In this document: positions 17,852 through 27,014 of the stretch, one piece after another
How the letters are laid out: each line of letters starts with the position of its first letter
How positions within the stretch are numbered: position 1 is the stretch's first letter
Origin: Lacihabitans sp. CCS-44
Lineage (GTDB): Bacteria; Bacteroidota; Bacteroidia; Cytophagales; Spirosomataceae
Assembly: GCF_024343735.1 (NCBI RefSeq)
Contig: NZ_RJUE01000002.1
Location: forward strand, 124,001-188,000
DNA: 64,000 nucleotides
Reading direction: 5' to 3'
Made by a program: the position numbers and the translations under genes
Notes under the pieces: model-generated
The model's database searches: none
Seen by the model: only the letters and a program-made list of their open reading frames with translations
What the model was told of the DNA's origin: nothing

Positions 17852-19297
17852 TCAAAACAAAACCTTCCTAACCCATTCCGTACCAAAATCAGGATATAAA
17901 AAGAAGATTATCAGAGCTATGCTAAAGTAAGTAAGCACAAGGGTGAGGAAAAAATCCGGATTGTATCGAGGTTGATTATAGCTCTTTTTGATGAGCATAA
18001 AATACGGCACTTTTAGATAGTAATAGATTGATATGGCAGCATTTAAAAGCCCGAATATCAAAAGCCCATAGTAAACCGAGCTGTGCATAGCTTCTCCTAG
18101 ATTGATGATTGATGAAAAAACCATCAGTTTGGCCATAAAGCCAATGGTAGGAGGGAGGCCAACCAAAGCCATCATGATGATGACAGCATTTAAACCTAAA
18201 AAAATATTTTTCTGGCCAATACCTTTAAAGTCTTCCATTTCATCACTTCCAGACTGTTTTTTAAGCAAATCAGCCAAGAAAAAAGCCCCCATAGTGATAG
18301 GCAAATAGGTGAGAATATAAAAGAACGCACCATAAAAATCTGTTTGAGGTCCTTTTAATACGCCAATCAATATAAATCCTGCCTGGGCAATACCCGAATA
18401 TCCCAGCATTCTTTTTAGGTTGGTTTGCCACAAAGCTGCCAAATTGCCAACTATCAATGAAACGAAGATTATCAACAACAATACAGCATTAAGATCTGTG
18501 AAGTTTGCCTGCACTACCCTTGCCACCACCAATACCCCCACAGCTTTGGGTGCAAATGACAAGAACGAAATGATAGGAGTAGAAGTTACCTCATAAACAT
18601 CAGGGACCCAGCTATGAAAGGGTGCTGCTGCTATTTTGAAGAATAATCCACCCAAAAACAAAAACGAAACAATTTGTAGGACAAGGGGTGAATTGGTCGA
18701 AATTGATTCTAAGAATGTTTGTTCCGCAAAGTTTAGCACGTGGCCCATTCCATAAAACAACGATATGCCGTAGAGCATAATGGCACTACTAGTGGCTCCA
18801 AAAATGAGGTATTTAATTGCCGCCTCAAAATTGGTTTTTTCATTTTTGGTGGCTACTAAAACATACGACGATATAGAAACCAATTCGATGGCAACATAAA
18901 TGACCAAAAAATGGGTGGTCATCGCTAAAAAGCTTAAGCCAAGTAATATACAAAGTATCAGAAAATATATTTCACCGTCAAATTTATATTGAAACAACCT
19001 GCTATGAATCAAGAAAACAATAGTTGAAATAGCTACTAACTGTTTGAAAAACAAGCTAGTTTGGTCAATAAAGAGTAGGTCGCCATAGAGTTTTAAGCCT
19101 TCTGAAGGTAGATTTTCATAAAAATACGTTGCTGTGAAAGTGTATGCCAGAACCAACAAGAACGAAAATCGGTATGGCCATTTGGAGTCTTTTTTTTGAA
19201 AAGAAACTATTATTACTAATAGCAATATGCCCAGTAACAGAATCCACTCAGGTAAAATATGCTGTGAGCTAGTGAGTATTTCTTGTAATTCCTTCAT
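17852..19297 (-). CDS. nuoN: NADH-quinone oxidoreductase subunit N
   Basis: A 481-residue antiporter-like membrane subunit (ND2 type) of respiratory complex I with about 14 helices. Proton-channel residues are in place: a Glu in the TM5 region (YVAIELVSISSYVL) and a Lys in the discontinuous TM7 region (FKIAAAPFHSWVPDVYE). It takes part in proton pumping at the cytoplasmic membrane. Its ATG overlaps the nuoM stop by one base, so translation is coupled. It ends the nuoLMN unit; no terminator hairpin was evident in the 130 nt after it. Confidence 0.95.
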   Translation of the reverse strand: MKELQEILTSSQHILPEWILLLGILLLVIIVSFQKKDSKWPYRFSFLLVLAYTFTATYFYENLPSEGLKLYGDLLFIDQTSLFFKQLVAISTIVFLIHSRLFQYKFDGEIYFLILCILLGLSFLAMTTHFLVIYVAIELVSISSYVLVATKNEKTNFEAAIKYLIFGATSSAIMLYGISLFYGMGHVLNFAEQTFLESISTNSPLVLQIVSFLFLGGLFFKIAAAPFHSWVPDVYEVTSTPIISFLSFAPKAVGVLVVARVVQANFTDLNAVLLLIIFVSLIVGNLAALWQTNLKRMLGYSGIAQAGFILIGVLKGPQTDFYGAFFYILTYLPITMGAFFLADLLKKQSGSDEMEDFKGIGQKNIFLGLNAVIIMMALVGLPPTIGFMAKLMVFSSIINLGEAMHSSVYYGLLIFGLLNAAISIYYYLKVPYFMLIKKSYNQPRYNPDFFLTLVLTYFSIALIIFFLYPDFGTEWVRKVLF

Positions 19298-20865
19298 TAA
19301 AAGAGTTGAATTACGGTAGGGTTGATGAGGTCAAAGAGTATATTTGGGAAAATTCCAAAAATCAACGTTAAAACACCAAGAACGCCTAACATGATTATCT
19401 CCTTTTGGTCGAGATCAGTCAAGTTATTCTTGAATTCCTCTTTTGTCCAAAATTCTCCAAAAAACATTTTTTGGAAAGTCCAAAGCAAATAAATGGCCGA
19501 AAGAACTATACCCAAAACTCCTAATATTGGAATAACCTTTGGGATGGTACTGGCTTGAAAACTACCAAAAAGTGTAAAAAACTCTCCAATAAAGCCAGAA
19601 AGTGAAGGTAAACCTAAGGAACCAAAAAATGCGATGGCTACCAAAACGGTGAATATCGGCATAGTTTTGGCCAAGCCTTTAAAGTTATTAATTTCTCTAT
19701 TTTTAGTTCTTTCATACAAAACCCCAGCGATAAGAAATAGCATAGAAGAAAGCAATCCATGGCTAAACATCTGGAAAATAGCCCCGTTGAATCCTTCAAT
19801 ATTAAAAGCACCAATTCCGAGCAACACAAATCCCATGTGTGAGATAGAAGAATAAGCTATGAGTTTTTTTAGGTCTTTCTGTGCCAAGGCATTGAAACCT
19901 CCGTAAAGAATTGAAATCAAGCCCATTATACTTATTAGTAAGCCGTAATTTATGGCTATGTCTGGGAAAAACCCGTAGGCTATTCTGATGAGTCCGTAAC
20001 CTCCTATTTTTAGTAAAATACCAGCCAAAACTACTGAAATAGGCGTAGGAGCTTCTACGTGGGCATCTGGCAACCAAGTATGAAAAGGTACCATCGGAAG
20101 TTTTATGCCAAAACCTATAAAAAGCAGGATAAACATAAAATCTCGAGCGTTTACGCCAAAGATTTTAATAGGGTTTTCGATGTTCAGCAATGAGCCTTTC
20201 AGCAAATTGGCTTGGTCACTAAGGATTCTGAAGTCGAAGCTAAAAACCGTTCTTTTATACTCGCTCGTAAAAAATTCATCAACATTTGACATGGCCAAAG
20301 CTATCATAACCACCAAAATCATCACAGAGCCAACAAGCGTATAAATGATAAACTTTAGGGAAGCATAGGCCTTATTTGGGCCGCCCCAAATACCGATTAA
20401 GAAATACATCGGAAGGAGCATAAATTCAAAGAAAATAAAGAATAAAAAGAAGTCTATGGCTACAAAACATCCTATAACTGTAGCTGTAAGCAGCAAAAAC
20501 AAGCTGTAGTAGGCTTTTTCTTTTTTGTTTATAGAAAACGAAGAAATGTTGGCTATGAAGAAAACAACCACCGAAAGTGCCACCATGGACAAACTTAATC
20601 CGTCAATACCCACGATGTAATCTATTGACAGTATAGATGTTTTGCCCAATGTTAGCCTGATCCATTCAAAATGCTCCAAAAACTGGTAACCCGTATGGTT
20701 AGCTTCAAAACCACTAATCAGCGTGCCTAAGTTTATCAAAAGCAAAATTTGTACAATCAGAGCAATCCATCTGTATGACCCTTTGTAACTTTCGGGAAGC
20801 AACAAAATGACCATTGATGCAATCAGAGGTAATATTATCAGAGAACTTAATAAGCCAGATTGCAT
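19297..20865 (-). CDS. nuoM: NADH-quinone oxidoreductase subunit M
   Basis: A 522-residue ND4-type proton-pumping subunit of complex I. Typical segments are FFEFMLLPMYFLIGIWGG (with the conserved membrane Glu), KLPMVPFHTWLPDAHVEAPTP and LIAYSSISHMGFVLLGI. About 14 helices fit the antiporter fold. It lies 1 bp after nuoL and shares one base with nuoN. In the assembled complex it sits between NuoL and NuoN in the membrane arm. Confidence 0.96.
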   Translation of the reverse strand: MQSGLLSSLIILPLIASMVILLLPESYKGSYRWIALIVQILLLINLGTLISGFEANHTGYQFLEHFEWIRLTLGKTSILSIDYIVGIDGLSLSMVALSVVVFFIANISSFSINKKEKAYYSLFLLLTATVIGCFVAIDFFLFFIFFEFMLLPMYFLIGIWGGPNKAYASLKFIIYTLVGSVMILVVMIALAMSNVDEFFTSEYKRTVFSFDFRILSDQANLLKGSLLNIENPIKIFGVNARDFMFILLFIGFGIKLPMVPFHTWLPDAHVEAPTPISVVLAGILLKIGGYGLIRIAYGFFPDIAINYGLLISIMGLISILYGGFNALAQKDLKKLIAYSSISHMGFVLLGIGAFNIEGFNGAIFQMFSHGLLSSMLFLIAGVLYERTKNREINNFKGLAKTMPIFTVLVAIAFFGSLGLPSLSGFIGEFFTLFGSFQASTIPKVIPILGVLGIVLSAIYLLWTFQKMFFGEFWTKEEFKNNLTDLDQKEIIMLGVLGVLTLIFGIFPNILFDLINPTVIQLF

Positions 20866-20866
20866 T

Positions 20867-23008
20867 TTAGAATATTATGATTTTGATAAAAACAATGCAT
20901 AAAATGAGAACTACCATACCCAAAACGTATAATTGAACTTGTCCAGACTGCGATTTTCTTATTTTGTCTCCTAAGTTTTTGAGGCCAAAAGAAATCTTCA
21001 GAACCAAGCCATCTACTATTTTATCGTCAATTTTAGAACTATATTCGGACAAAGATAAAACTAATGACGTGATTTTTAGTATCAATCTATCCACAATATT
21101 GGTTTCTACTCTCTGAAAATAAGATGTAATTTCAAACTTACTCGCTTCCAAATTTTCATTACTTACACTTGCAGACAGCGGCATATTTGATGAATCTCTA
21201 CTCTTTATAAACGCGGAAAATATCGTTTTATAGAATTGGTCGATATAAAGGTGGTTTTTCATTAGGCGGTAGAGTTTTCTTTGATTGCCAGTTTTGAATT
21301 CTCCCAAGTAATATCTCCTAAGTTCCTCATAAGTAGTGTTATAGCTTATGAGTAAAGCCACGATAAATAGTAATCCTACAGCTATCGGAATCCATGAAAA
21401 ATGTATGTCTTCACTTTGAAAAACTTCAAGAAACCATACCTCTTCGAACGAAAACGGATTTGAGCTAAATAAAAACCAGGTAGAACAAATGGACAATCCT
21501 AGAACAGAAACGTCAAATACGCCCAGATTTCTTACAAAATTGATGACTTTTTCTTCTCCTAAAGATTCATTATCAGCATTTAATATGTCCTGAAACGACT
21601 TTATGGCTCCATCAAAAGTTCTTTTGGTAGAACTTATGATTTTATCCACCGGGCTTTCTTGTCTTTGAAAAAACACCATGACCAACTGTCGAATCATGTA
21701 GAAAGAGGTAAGAAATGAGGTAATGCCCATCATCACCGGTACCAATATTTTTATGCTTGTGATGCGATCTTTTGTGCCAAAAGCGACTGCGGCGTTCAGT
21801 AGGGAATCTTTGGACAAAAAGCCAGAAGTAAACGGCAAGCCGATTAAAGATGCAGCACAGATCAAATAAGCATAAAAAATAACAGGAAGTTTGAGAATCA
21901 AATTGCCCATTTTTCGCATGTCTTGCTCATGGTGCATATAATTTATGACAGCTCCAGCACAGAGAAATAACCCTGCCTTGAAAAATGCATGTGTGGCCAA
22001 ATGAAAAAATGAAGCTCCAACTGCCCCCATACCCATACCTGCTACCATAAAACCAAGCTGTGAGATAGTAGAATAAGCCAATACTTTTTTAATATCATAT
22101 TGAAAAACAGCCGAAGTGGCTGCTAGGACACTTGTCAAGCCGCCAATTAATGCTATTACTAAACCTGCATCTGGTGTGATAATGGGCGAAATTCTGCCTA
22201 ATAAAAATACCCCAGCAACCACCATAGTGGCCGCATGGATAAGTGCAGAGGCAGGAGTCGGTCCTTCCATAGCGTCTGGGAGCCAAATTTGGAGTGGCAA
22301 TTGTGCCGATTTGGCCGCGACTCCACCAAAAACCATCAACACGGCTAAGGTTTGAAGCCCTTCTGATGTTAGGAATGGAAAACCAAAGGCTGTTTTATCA
22401 AGATTTTCTGGTAAAAAGGCATCAAAATCAAGATTTCCATAGATTAAAAACAAAAGAAATATACCTACCATCAGAAAGGCATCTCCCATTCTGTTGATTA
22501 AAAAGGCCTTAATTGCAGCGGAATTAGCTGACTTTTTGGTGTACCAAAAGCCGATAAGCAGGTAAGAACAAAATCCTACCAGTTCCCAGAAAAGATAAAG
22601 CTGAAGTAAATTGCCAGCCAAAACTAACCCAAGCATGGAGAAGACAAATAGGTTTAAAAAGGCAAAATATCGATTGATACCGTCGTCATGCTCTAGATAC
22701 TTAGTAGAGAAAAGCTTAACAAAAAAAGCAATAATCTGCACCAAAATATACATAAAGTAGGTTTGGTTGTCTATCAGTATCTTGAAATTTATACGTGTAT
22801 CACCCAGATGTAACCAATTGTATGATACGCTAAAATTTTCTGTAGAAGGAACTTGTAAACTTGAGGAAAAAATAATGCCCAAAACACTAATTATAATCGA
22901 AATCCAGCCTGAGAGTTGTTTTAATACAGAATTGTTCAGGCTGAGTAGCAACACAAAGCCGACCAAATAAATGAATAAATTATAGAAAATAATAGACTCA
23001 GGATTCAT
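20867..23008 (-). CDS. nuoL: NADH-quinone oxidoreductase subunit L
   Basis: A 713-residue ND5-type subunit, the most distal proton pump of complex I. Core motifs include YLFWELVGFCSYLLIGFW, LPLQIWLPDAMEGPTPASALIHAATM and STISQLGFMVAGMG. The long C-terminal part, with a charged stretch at about 560-690 and a last membrane helix at 690-712, matches the lateral helix and anchor. It is the first gene of the unit; nuoK and the other complex I genes are not upstream. A promoter-like TAGTTTTG lies about 26 nt before its ATG, in line with separate transcription. Confidence 0.95.
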   Translation of the reverse strand: MNPESIIFYNLFIYLVGFVLLLSLNNSVLKQLSGWISIIISVLGIIFSSSLQVPSTENFSVSYNWLHLGDTRINFKILIDNQTYFMYILVQIIAFFVKLFSTKYLEHDDGINRYFAFLNLFVFSMLGLVLAGNLLQLYLFWELVGFCSYLLIGFWYTKKSANSAAIKAFLINRMGDAFLMVGIFLLFLIYGNLDFDAFLPENLDKTAFGFPFLTSEGLQTLAVLMVFGGVAAKSAQLPLQIWLPDAMEGPTPASALIHAATMVVAGVFLLGRISPIITPDAGLVIALIGGLTSVLAATSAVFQYDIKKVLAYSTISQLGFMVAGMGMGAVGASFFHLATHAFFKAGLFLCAGAVINYMHHEQDMRKMGNLILKLPVIFYAYLICAASLIGLPFTSGFLSKDSLLNAAVAFGTKDRITSIKILVPVMMGITSFLTSFYMIRQLVMVFFQRQESPVDKIISSTKRTFDGAIKSFQDILNADNESLGEEKVINFVRNLGVFDVSVLGLSICSTWFLFSSNPFSFEEVWFLEVFQSEDIHFSWIPIAVGLLFIVALLISYNTTYEELRRYYLGEFKTGNQRKLYRLMKNHLYIDQFYKTIFSAFIKSRDSSNMPLSASVSNENLEASKFEITSYFQRVETNIVDRLILKITSLVLSLSEYSSKIDDKIVDGLVLKISFGLKNLGDKIRKSQSGQVQLYVLGMVVLILCIVFIKIIIF

Positions 23009-23033
23009 GTATTTTCAGAGAGCTTTAAAAAGG

Positions 23034-23041
23034 CAAAACTA
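23034..23041 (-). promoter_or_regulatory. possible -7 element for nuoLMN (TAGTTTTG)
   Basis: Minus-strand TAGTTTTG at 23041-23034 fits TAnnTTTG, inside the 86-nt gap between lhgO and nuoL. No good TTTG partner lies about 19 bp upstream. Confidence 0.4.
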
Positions 23042-23094
23042 AATATTATAATTTAGAAAAATGAGATAATGAAACTTTATAAAAGGCAATTTCT

Positions 23095-24297
23095 TTAATT
23101 CAGTTGTTTTAAGGCCATTTCGGCTACAGTTTTACCAATCGAAAGCGATGAGGTGGCCGCAGGAGAAGGGGCATTCAAGACGTTGATGGCTTGCTTGTTT
23201 TCTATTATCGCAAAATCATCCAAAAGTCCGCCGTCGTAGTCGCATGCCTGAGCACGTACACCCGCACCTCCTGGCACAAGGTCGTCTTTCTGTATTTCTG
23301 GAATCAAAGCTTGCAGAGCTTTTGTAAAGGCCGATTTCGAAAACGAACGATAGTATTCCCCAATTCCTGTTTTCCAATATTTTGTAGCCACTTTTCTGAA
23401 TCCCGGCCAAGCCAGCGTCTCACCAAATTCAGAAAAATCAACTGAAAGTTTCTTGTAACCTTCTCTGCGGAATGCTAAAACGGCATTTGGGCCAGCTTCT
23501 ACGCCGCCATCCACCATTCTAGTAAAATGCACACCCAAGAATGGGAAATTAGGGTCTGGAACTGGGTAAATGAGGTGTTTTACCAAATACTGTTTCTCAG
23601 GTTTTATTTCATAATACTCTCCTCTGAAAGGAATTATTCTTACTTTAACTTGTTCTCTTTCAGTAAATTGTGCCACTTTGTCGGAGTAGAGCCCAGCACA
23701 GTTTATGACCAAAGTTGTATTGTAACTTCCTTTGTTGGTCACCACAGTAGAAACGCCGTTTATTTCAGAAATAGAACTTACTTTTTCTCCCAAACGAATT
23801 TCTCCGCCCATGTTTTTGATGTTTTCGGCGTATTTTTCCGAAACCGTCGTGTAATTTATGATACCTGTCTGAGGTACTTTTATTCCAGCTATACCCGCTA
23901 CATGCGGCTCTATGGCTTGCAATTGTTCTTTGTTTAGTTTTTCTAAACCTTCCAAGCCATTTTGAATTCCTCTTTCATAGAGCGTGTCAAGGCTCGCCAG
24001 CTGATCTTCACTGGTGGCTACTACTATTTTGCCGCAGAGTTCGTATTTTATGTTATTCTCATTACAAAAGTCTATCAGCATGTGATAGCCCTCAATACAG
24101 TTTTTGGCTTTCAAACTTCCTGGTTTATAGTACAATCCCGAATGAATAACACCACTGTTATGGCCTGTTTGGTGTGCTGCGAGGCTATTTTCTTTTTCTA
24201 CCAACAATAATCGCAAACTCGGTTTGGCTTTTTTGAGATTAAGTGCTGTAGCCAGCCCAACAATTCCTCCACCAATTACCACCACGTCATAATGCAT
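23095..24297 (-). CDS. lhgO: L-2-hydroxyglutarate oxidase, FAD-dependent
   Basis: A 400-residue FAD-dependent oxidoreductase of the DAO family. The dinucleotide-binding motif VVIGGGIVGLATALNL is at residues 5-20. HQTGHNSGVIHSGLYYKPGSLKAKNC and the C-terminal GGAGVRAQA with DFAI are hallmark segments of LhgO/L2HGDH. It oxidises L-2-hydroxyglutarate to 2-oxoglutarate, in E. coli passing electrons to membrane quinone. The length matches E. coli LhgO. It is upstream of nuoLMN on the same strand with an 86-nt gap, which may be chance, although both feed the quinone pool. It is divergent from a small lipoprotein gene. Confidence 0.92.
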   Translation of the reverse strand: MHYDVVVIGGGIVGLATALNLKKAKPSLRLLLVEKENSLAAHQTGHNSGVIHSGLYYKPGSLKAKNCIEGYHMLIDFCNENNIKYELCGKIVVATSEDQLASLDTLYERGIQNGLEGLEKLNKEQLQAIEPHVAGIAGIKVPQTGIINYTTVSEKYAENIKNMGGEIRLGEKVSSISEINGVSTVVTNKGSYNTTLVINCAGLYSDKVAQFTEREQVKVRIIPFRGEYYEIKPEKQYLVKHLIYPVPDPNFPFLGVHFTRMVDGGVEAGPNAVLAFRREGYKKLSVDFSEFGETLAWPGFRKVATKYWKTGIGEYYRSFSKSAFTKALQALIPEIQKDDLVPGGAGVRAQACDYDGGLLDDFAIIENKQAINVLNAPSPAATSSLSIGKTVAEMALKQLN

Positions 24298-24364
24298 ATA
24301 AAAACAGCTTTAAAACCCTTCTTACGGGCTATTTGAAAATAAGAACCGAATAATTAAAATAAAC

Positions 24365-24396
24365 TTTGGCTTTTTGGATTGCTCATTTTAAATTTG
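24365..24396 (+). promoter_or_regulatory. promoter of the small lipoprotein gene (TTTG, 20 bp, TAAATTTG)
   Basis: TTTG at 24365-24368 and TAAATTTG at 24389-24396 match both halves of the Bacteroidota promoter with a 20-bp spacer. The predicted transcript starts about 22 nt before the ATG at 24425. Confidence 0.65.
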
Positions 24397-24424
24397 TGCA
24401 AATTTAAATGATATAAGTTTCATA

Positions 24425-24715
24425 ATGAAAAAGAACATAGTATTCATTTTCTGTTTGGTGGCTTTGGCCTCTTGTGGATATCAGAAAAACAACCGATTTG
24501 AGCAGGATGATGTAAATGAGGGTAACGAATACGTTTATGGCGTTCATCCAGATTCAGTAGCTAGACAATTAAATGTAACCTATACAGCAAAGCCTGAGTT
24601 AGAAGCCCGTACGGCAGCTATCCGTGAAAAACTTTACGGTTCATCTACTCCAGCTTCAACCACAGAAACTACCGTAGCCGCTCCAGCAGCAGACAGTACA
24701 AAGGTTGGTGCTTAA
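24425..24715 (+). CDS. small lipoprotein of unknown function
   Basis: A 96-residue product with a textbook lipoprotein signal: KK, a hydrophobic core, and the lipobox LASC at about residues 14-17. The mature part is short and polar, with a YVYGVHPDSVARQLNVTY segment and a low-complexity Ala/Thr/Ser-rich tail (STPASTTETTVAAPAADS). I recognise no domain; it is probably a small envelope protein. It is monocistronic, with its own promoter (24365-24396) and hairpin terminator (24735-24790). Confidence 0.7.
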   Translation: MKKNIVFIFCLVALASCGYQKNNRFEQDDVNEGNEYVYGVHPDSVARQLNVTYTAKPELEARTAAIREKLYGSSTPASTTETTVAAPAADSTKVGA

Positions 24716-24734
24716 TTGACGATATTTTTTCTAG

Positions 24735-24790
24735 AAGTGATTTTACAGGAATTCTACCATGATTTTTGTAAAATCACTTTTTGTTTTTTG
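24735..24790 (+). terminator. hairpin terminator after the small lipoprotein gene
   Basis: AAGTGATTTTACA at 24735-24747 pairs with TGTAAAATCACTT at 24767-24779 (13 bp, 19-nt loop) and is followed by a T-rich run, 20 nt after the stop. Confidence 0.8.
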
Positions 24791-24901
24791 TGAAATCTGG
24801 TTTTTTTTGTATTTAGGGTGTAGTTTTGACGTTATTTGATGAATGCCGAGAATTAGGATTGTATTTGCAGCTTTGGGAGTTTTATTTAGTCAATATTATT
24901 G

Positions 24902-24909
24902 TACATTTG
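24902..24909 (+). promoter_or_regulatory. possible -7 element for the BatA-like gene (TACATTTG)
   Basis: TACATTTG fits TAnnTTTG, 30 nt before the ATG at 24939. A TTTG at 24872-24875 is rather far upstream (26 bp), so the match is partial. Confidence 0.35.
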
Positions 24910-24938
24910 ATACACTATAAATCTGAATTTTAGAAAAT

Positions 24939-27014
24939 ATGCAGTTTTTGTTTCCAAGTATTTTGTGGGGATTGTTAGCTTTGAGTATTCCGCTCATTGT
25001 GCATCTTTTCAATTTTCGAAGAACCAAAAAAGTGTATTTCTCCAATGTAGCTCTTCTCAAAACTGTAGAAACAAAATCTTCGGCTTTCAGAAAACTCAAG
25101 CAATTGCTTATAATGGCAGCCCGAATGCTTTTTCTAGCCTGTCTAATTTTTGCCTTCGCTCAGCCCATATTTTTTAAAAACAAAGCAAACCTGACTGCAA
25201 AGCCAGTAGGTATCAACGGCATTTATCTCGACAATTCGTTGAGCATGCAAAACACCACCGAAAGCAAACGATTCTTGGACTTGGCCATCATAAAAATCGA
25301 CGAATTGCTTTCGATATTCAACAGGTCGTCCAATGTTCAGATGACCACCAACGATTTTGACGGGCAGGATCAATTTGTGACAAATGCCTCAAAAGTCAAA
25401 GACAGACTAACTACAACAGATTTTTCTGAGATTCCTCGCACGCTGGAGCAGGTATACAAAAGACAACGTTCGATTGCTCAAAAACACAATCCATCTGCTC
25501 AAAATCACTTTTTTTGGTTTTCTGATTTTCAGAAATCTACAGTGGGTAAGTTAGAAAACGTGAAGATAGATTCTAACGATAAAGTTCATTTGATACCGGT
25601 GATGGGTAAGGCTTCTCAAAATGTTTTTGTGGATTCAGTTTGGTTGAGTTTGCCAGTTGTAAGAGAAATGCAAAACAATGTATTAAATGTAAAGGTCTAT
25701 AATTCAGGAAATAAGGGTGTGGAAAAATTGCCATTAAAGTTGTTTATTGACAATGTGCAAGCATCTACATCATCGGTAAATATTTCTTCTAACAGCTCCG
25801 CAACAGCTACTTTCAACTTTACGGTTAAAGAGCGGGGTGTTCACAAAGGCAAAATTTTGTTTGATGATCAGCCCATTACGTTTGACAACGACTATTATTT
25901 TGTCTTAAACGCATCGCCAACCATTCGTGTTTTGCACCTTTTTGGGCAGCGTAGTCCTCAAAATTACCTTTCCAAAATGTACGCCAACGATAGTCTGTTT
26001 AGGTACAATGCTTATTCGGTAAGCAATTTTGACCCCGGTCAGGTCCAAAATGCCGATATCGTGGTTTTGGAGGGTATATCTACGATTGAAGGAGAAACCA
26101 AATTGGCACTCGAAAATTTCCTTTCTTCTGGTGGAAGTGTGGTCATTAGCCCTTCTGAGAATCCAGTGGCGGCTAGCTATCTTGCATTTTTAGGAAAATA
26201 CGGCTTTCAAAATATTGAAGTCGTGAATGAAGTACCAAGTCCTGAAAACCTTGTGGACATCAACGAACCCGACAAATCTTCGCCATTTTATGCTGATGTT
26301 TTTGAGCGAAGTTCTTTCAATAGTTTGGTAAGTTTGCCCAAATCTACACCTAAATTGCAATGGAGCGGAGCGGCCGAAAAACTATTGAGTTTCAGAAATG
26401 GCAAGGCTTTTCTTACAAGAACTAAAGTGGGCGATGGTGTGGTATATTTGTTAGCGAGTCCACTCAATTCCAAATTCGGAAATTTTGCCGAACATGCTTT
26501 TTTCGTTCCGACATTTTACAAAATGGCCTATTTAAGTAGCAAATCAGATAGATTGGCCTACAATTTTAGCGAATCGTCTATTAGTTTTTTTATGCCAAAT
26601 GCACCTAAAAATGCAACATATAAACTCAAAAATGATAAGTTGGAGATTATTCCAGTGCAAAGGTTGTTGGGCAAAACACTTAACCTTACGCTGCCAAAAT
26701 CTTCTGAACTTAGCGAAGGCCAGCTATTCGGTTCGGGTTTTTATGATTTGGTGATAAACGGGAAAGTGGAAAAAACGCTTGCACTTAATCACGACCATTT
26801 AGAGTCCAAACTTGATACTTATAGCTCCGAAAACCTTAGAGGTATTTTTGAAAACCAAAAGAATGTCGAAGTTTATGACGATATTTTTGACGGTAGTTTC
26901 ATAGAAGCATTTAGAGATACTTCCATGGGTAAACCACTCTGGAAATACTTTGTAGTGGCTGCATTATTCTTTCTATTGGTAGAAATTCTGTTGATTCGTT
27001 TTTTGAAATCCTAA
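24939..27014 (+). CDS. BatA-domain membrane protein with vWA-like region
   Basis: A 691-residue protein. The N-terminus (MQFLFPSILWGLLALSIPLIVHLFNFRR) is the BatA/aerotolerance N-terminal domain with two membrane helices (about 5-22 and 57-77). A vWA-like start follows with the MIDAS-type triad DNSLSMQ near residue 93. Periplasmic beta-rich domains fill the middle, and a final membrane helix (about 669-689) ends the chain. Proteins of this shape are widespread in Bacteroidota, often near dihydroorotase or MoxR/Bat genes; neither is present here. The role is unknown and may concern envelope integrity. Its last 4 bases overlap the convergent neighbour. Confidence 0.8.
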   Translation: MQFLFPSILWGLLALSIPLIVHLFNFRRTKKVYFSNVALLKTVETKSSAFRKLKQLLIMAARMLFLACLIFAFAQPIFFKNKANLTAKPVGINGIYLDNSLSMQNTTESKRFLDLAIIKIDELLSIFNRSSNVQMTTNDFDGQDQFVTNASKVKDRLTTTDFSEIPRTLEQVYKRQRSIAQKHNPSAQNHFFWFSDFQKSTVGKLENVKIDSNDKVHLIPVMGKASQNVFVDSVWLSLPVVREMQNNVLNVKVYNSGNKGVEKLPLKLFIDNVQASTSSVNISSNSSATATFNFTVKERGVHKGKILFDDQPITFDNDYYFVLNASPTIRVLHLFGQRSPQNYLSKMYANDSLFRYNAYSVSNFDPGQVQNADIVVLEGISTIEGETKLALENFLSSGGSVVISPSENPVAASYLAFLGKYGFQNIEVVNEVPSPENLVDINEPDKSSPFYADVFERSSFNSLVSLPKSTPKLQWSGAAEKLLSFRNGKAFLTRTKVGDGVVYLLASPLNSKFGNFAEHAFFVPTFYKMAYLSSKSDRLAYNFSESSISFFMPNAPKNATYKLKNDKLEIIPVQRLLGKTLNLTLPKSSELSEGQLFGSGFYDLVINGKVEKTLALNHDHLESKLDTYSSENLRGIFENQKNVEVYDDIFDGSFIEAFRDTSMGKPLWKYFVVAALFFLLVEILLIRFLKS

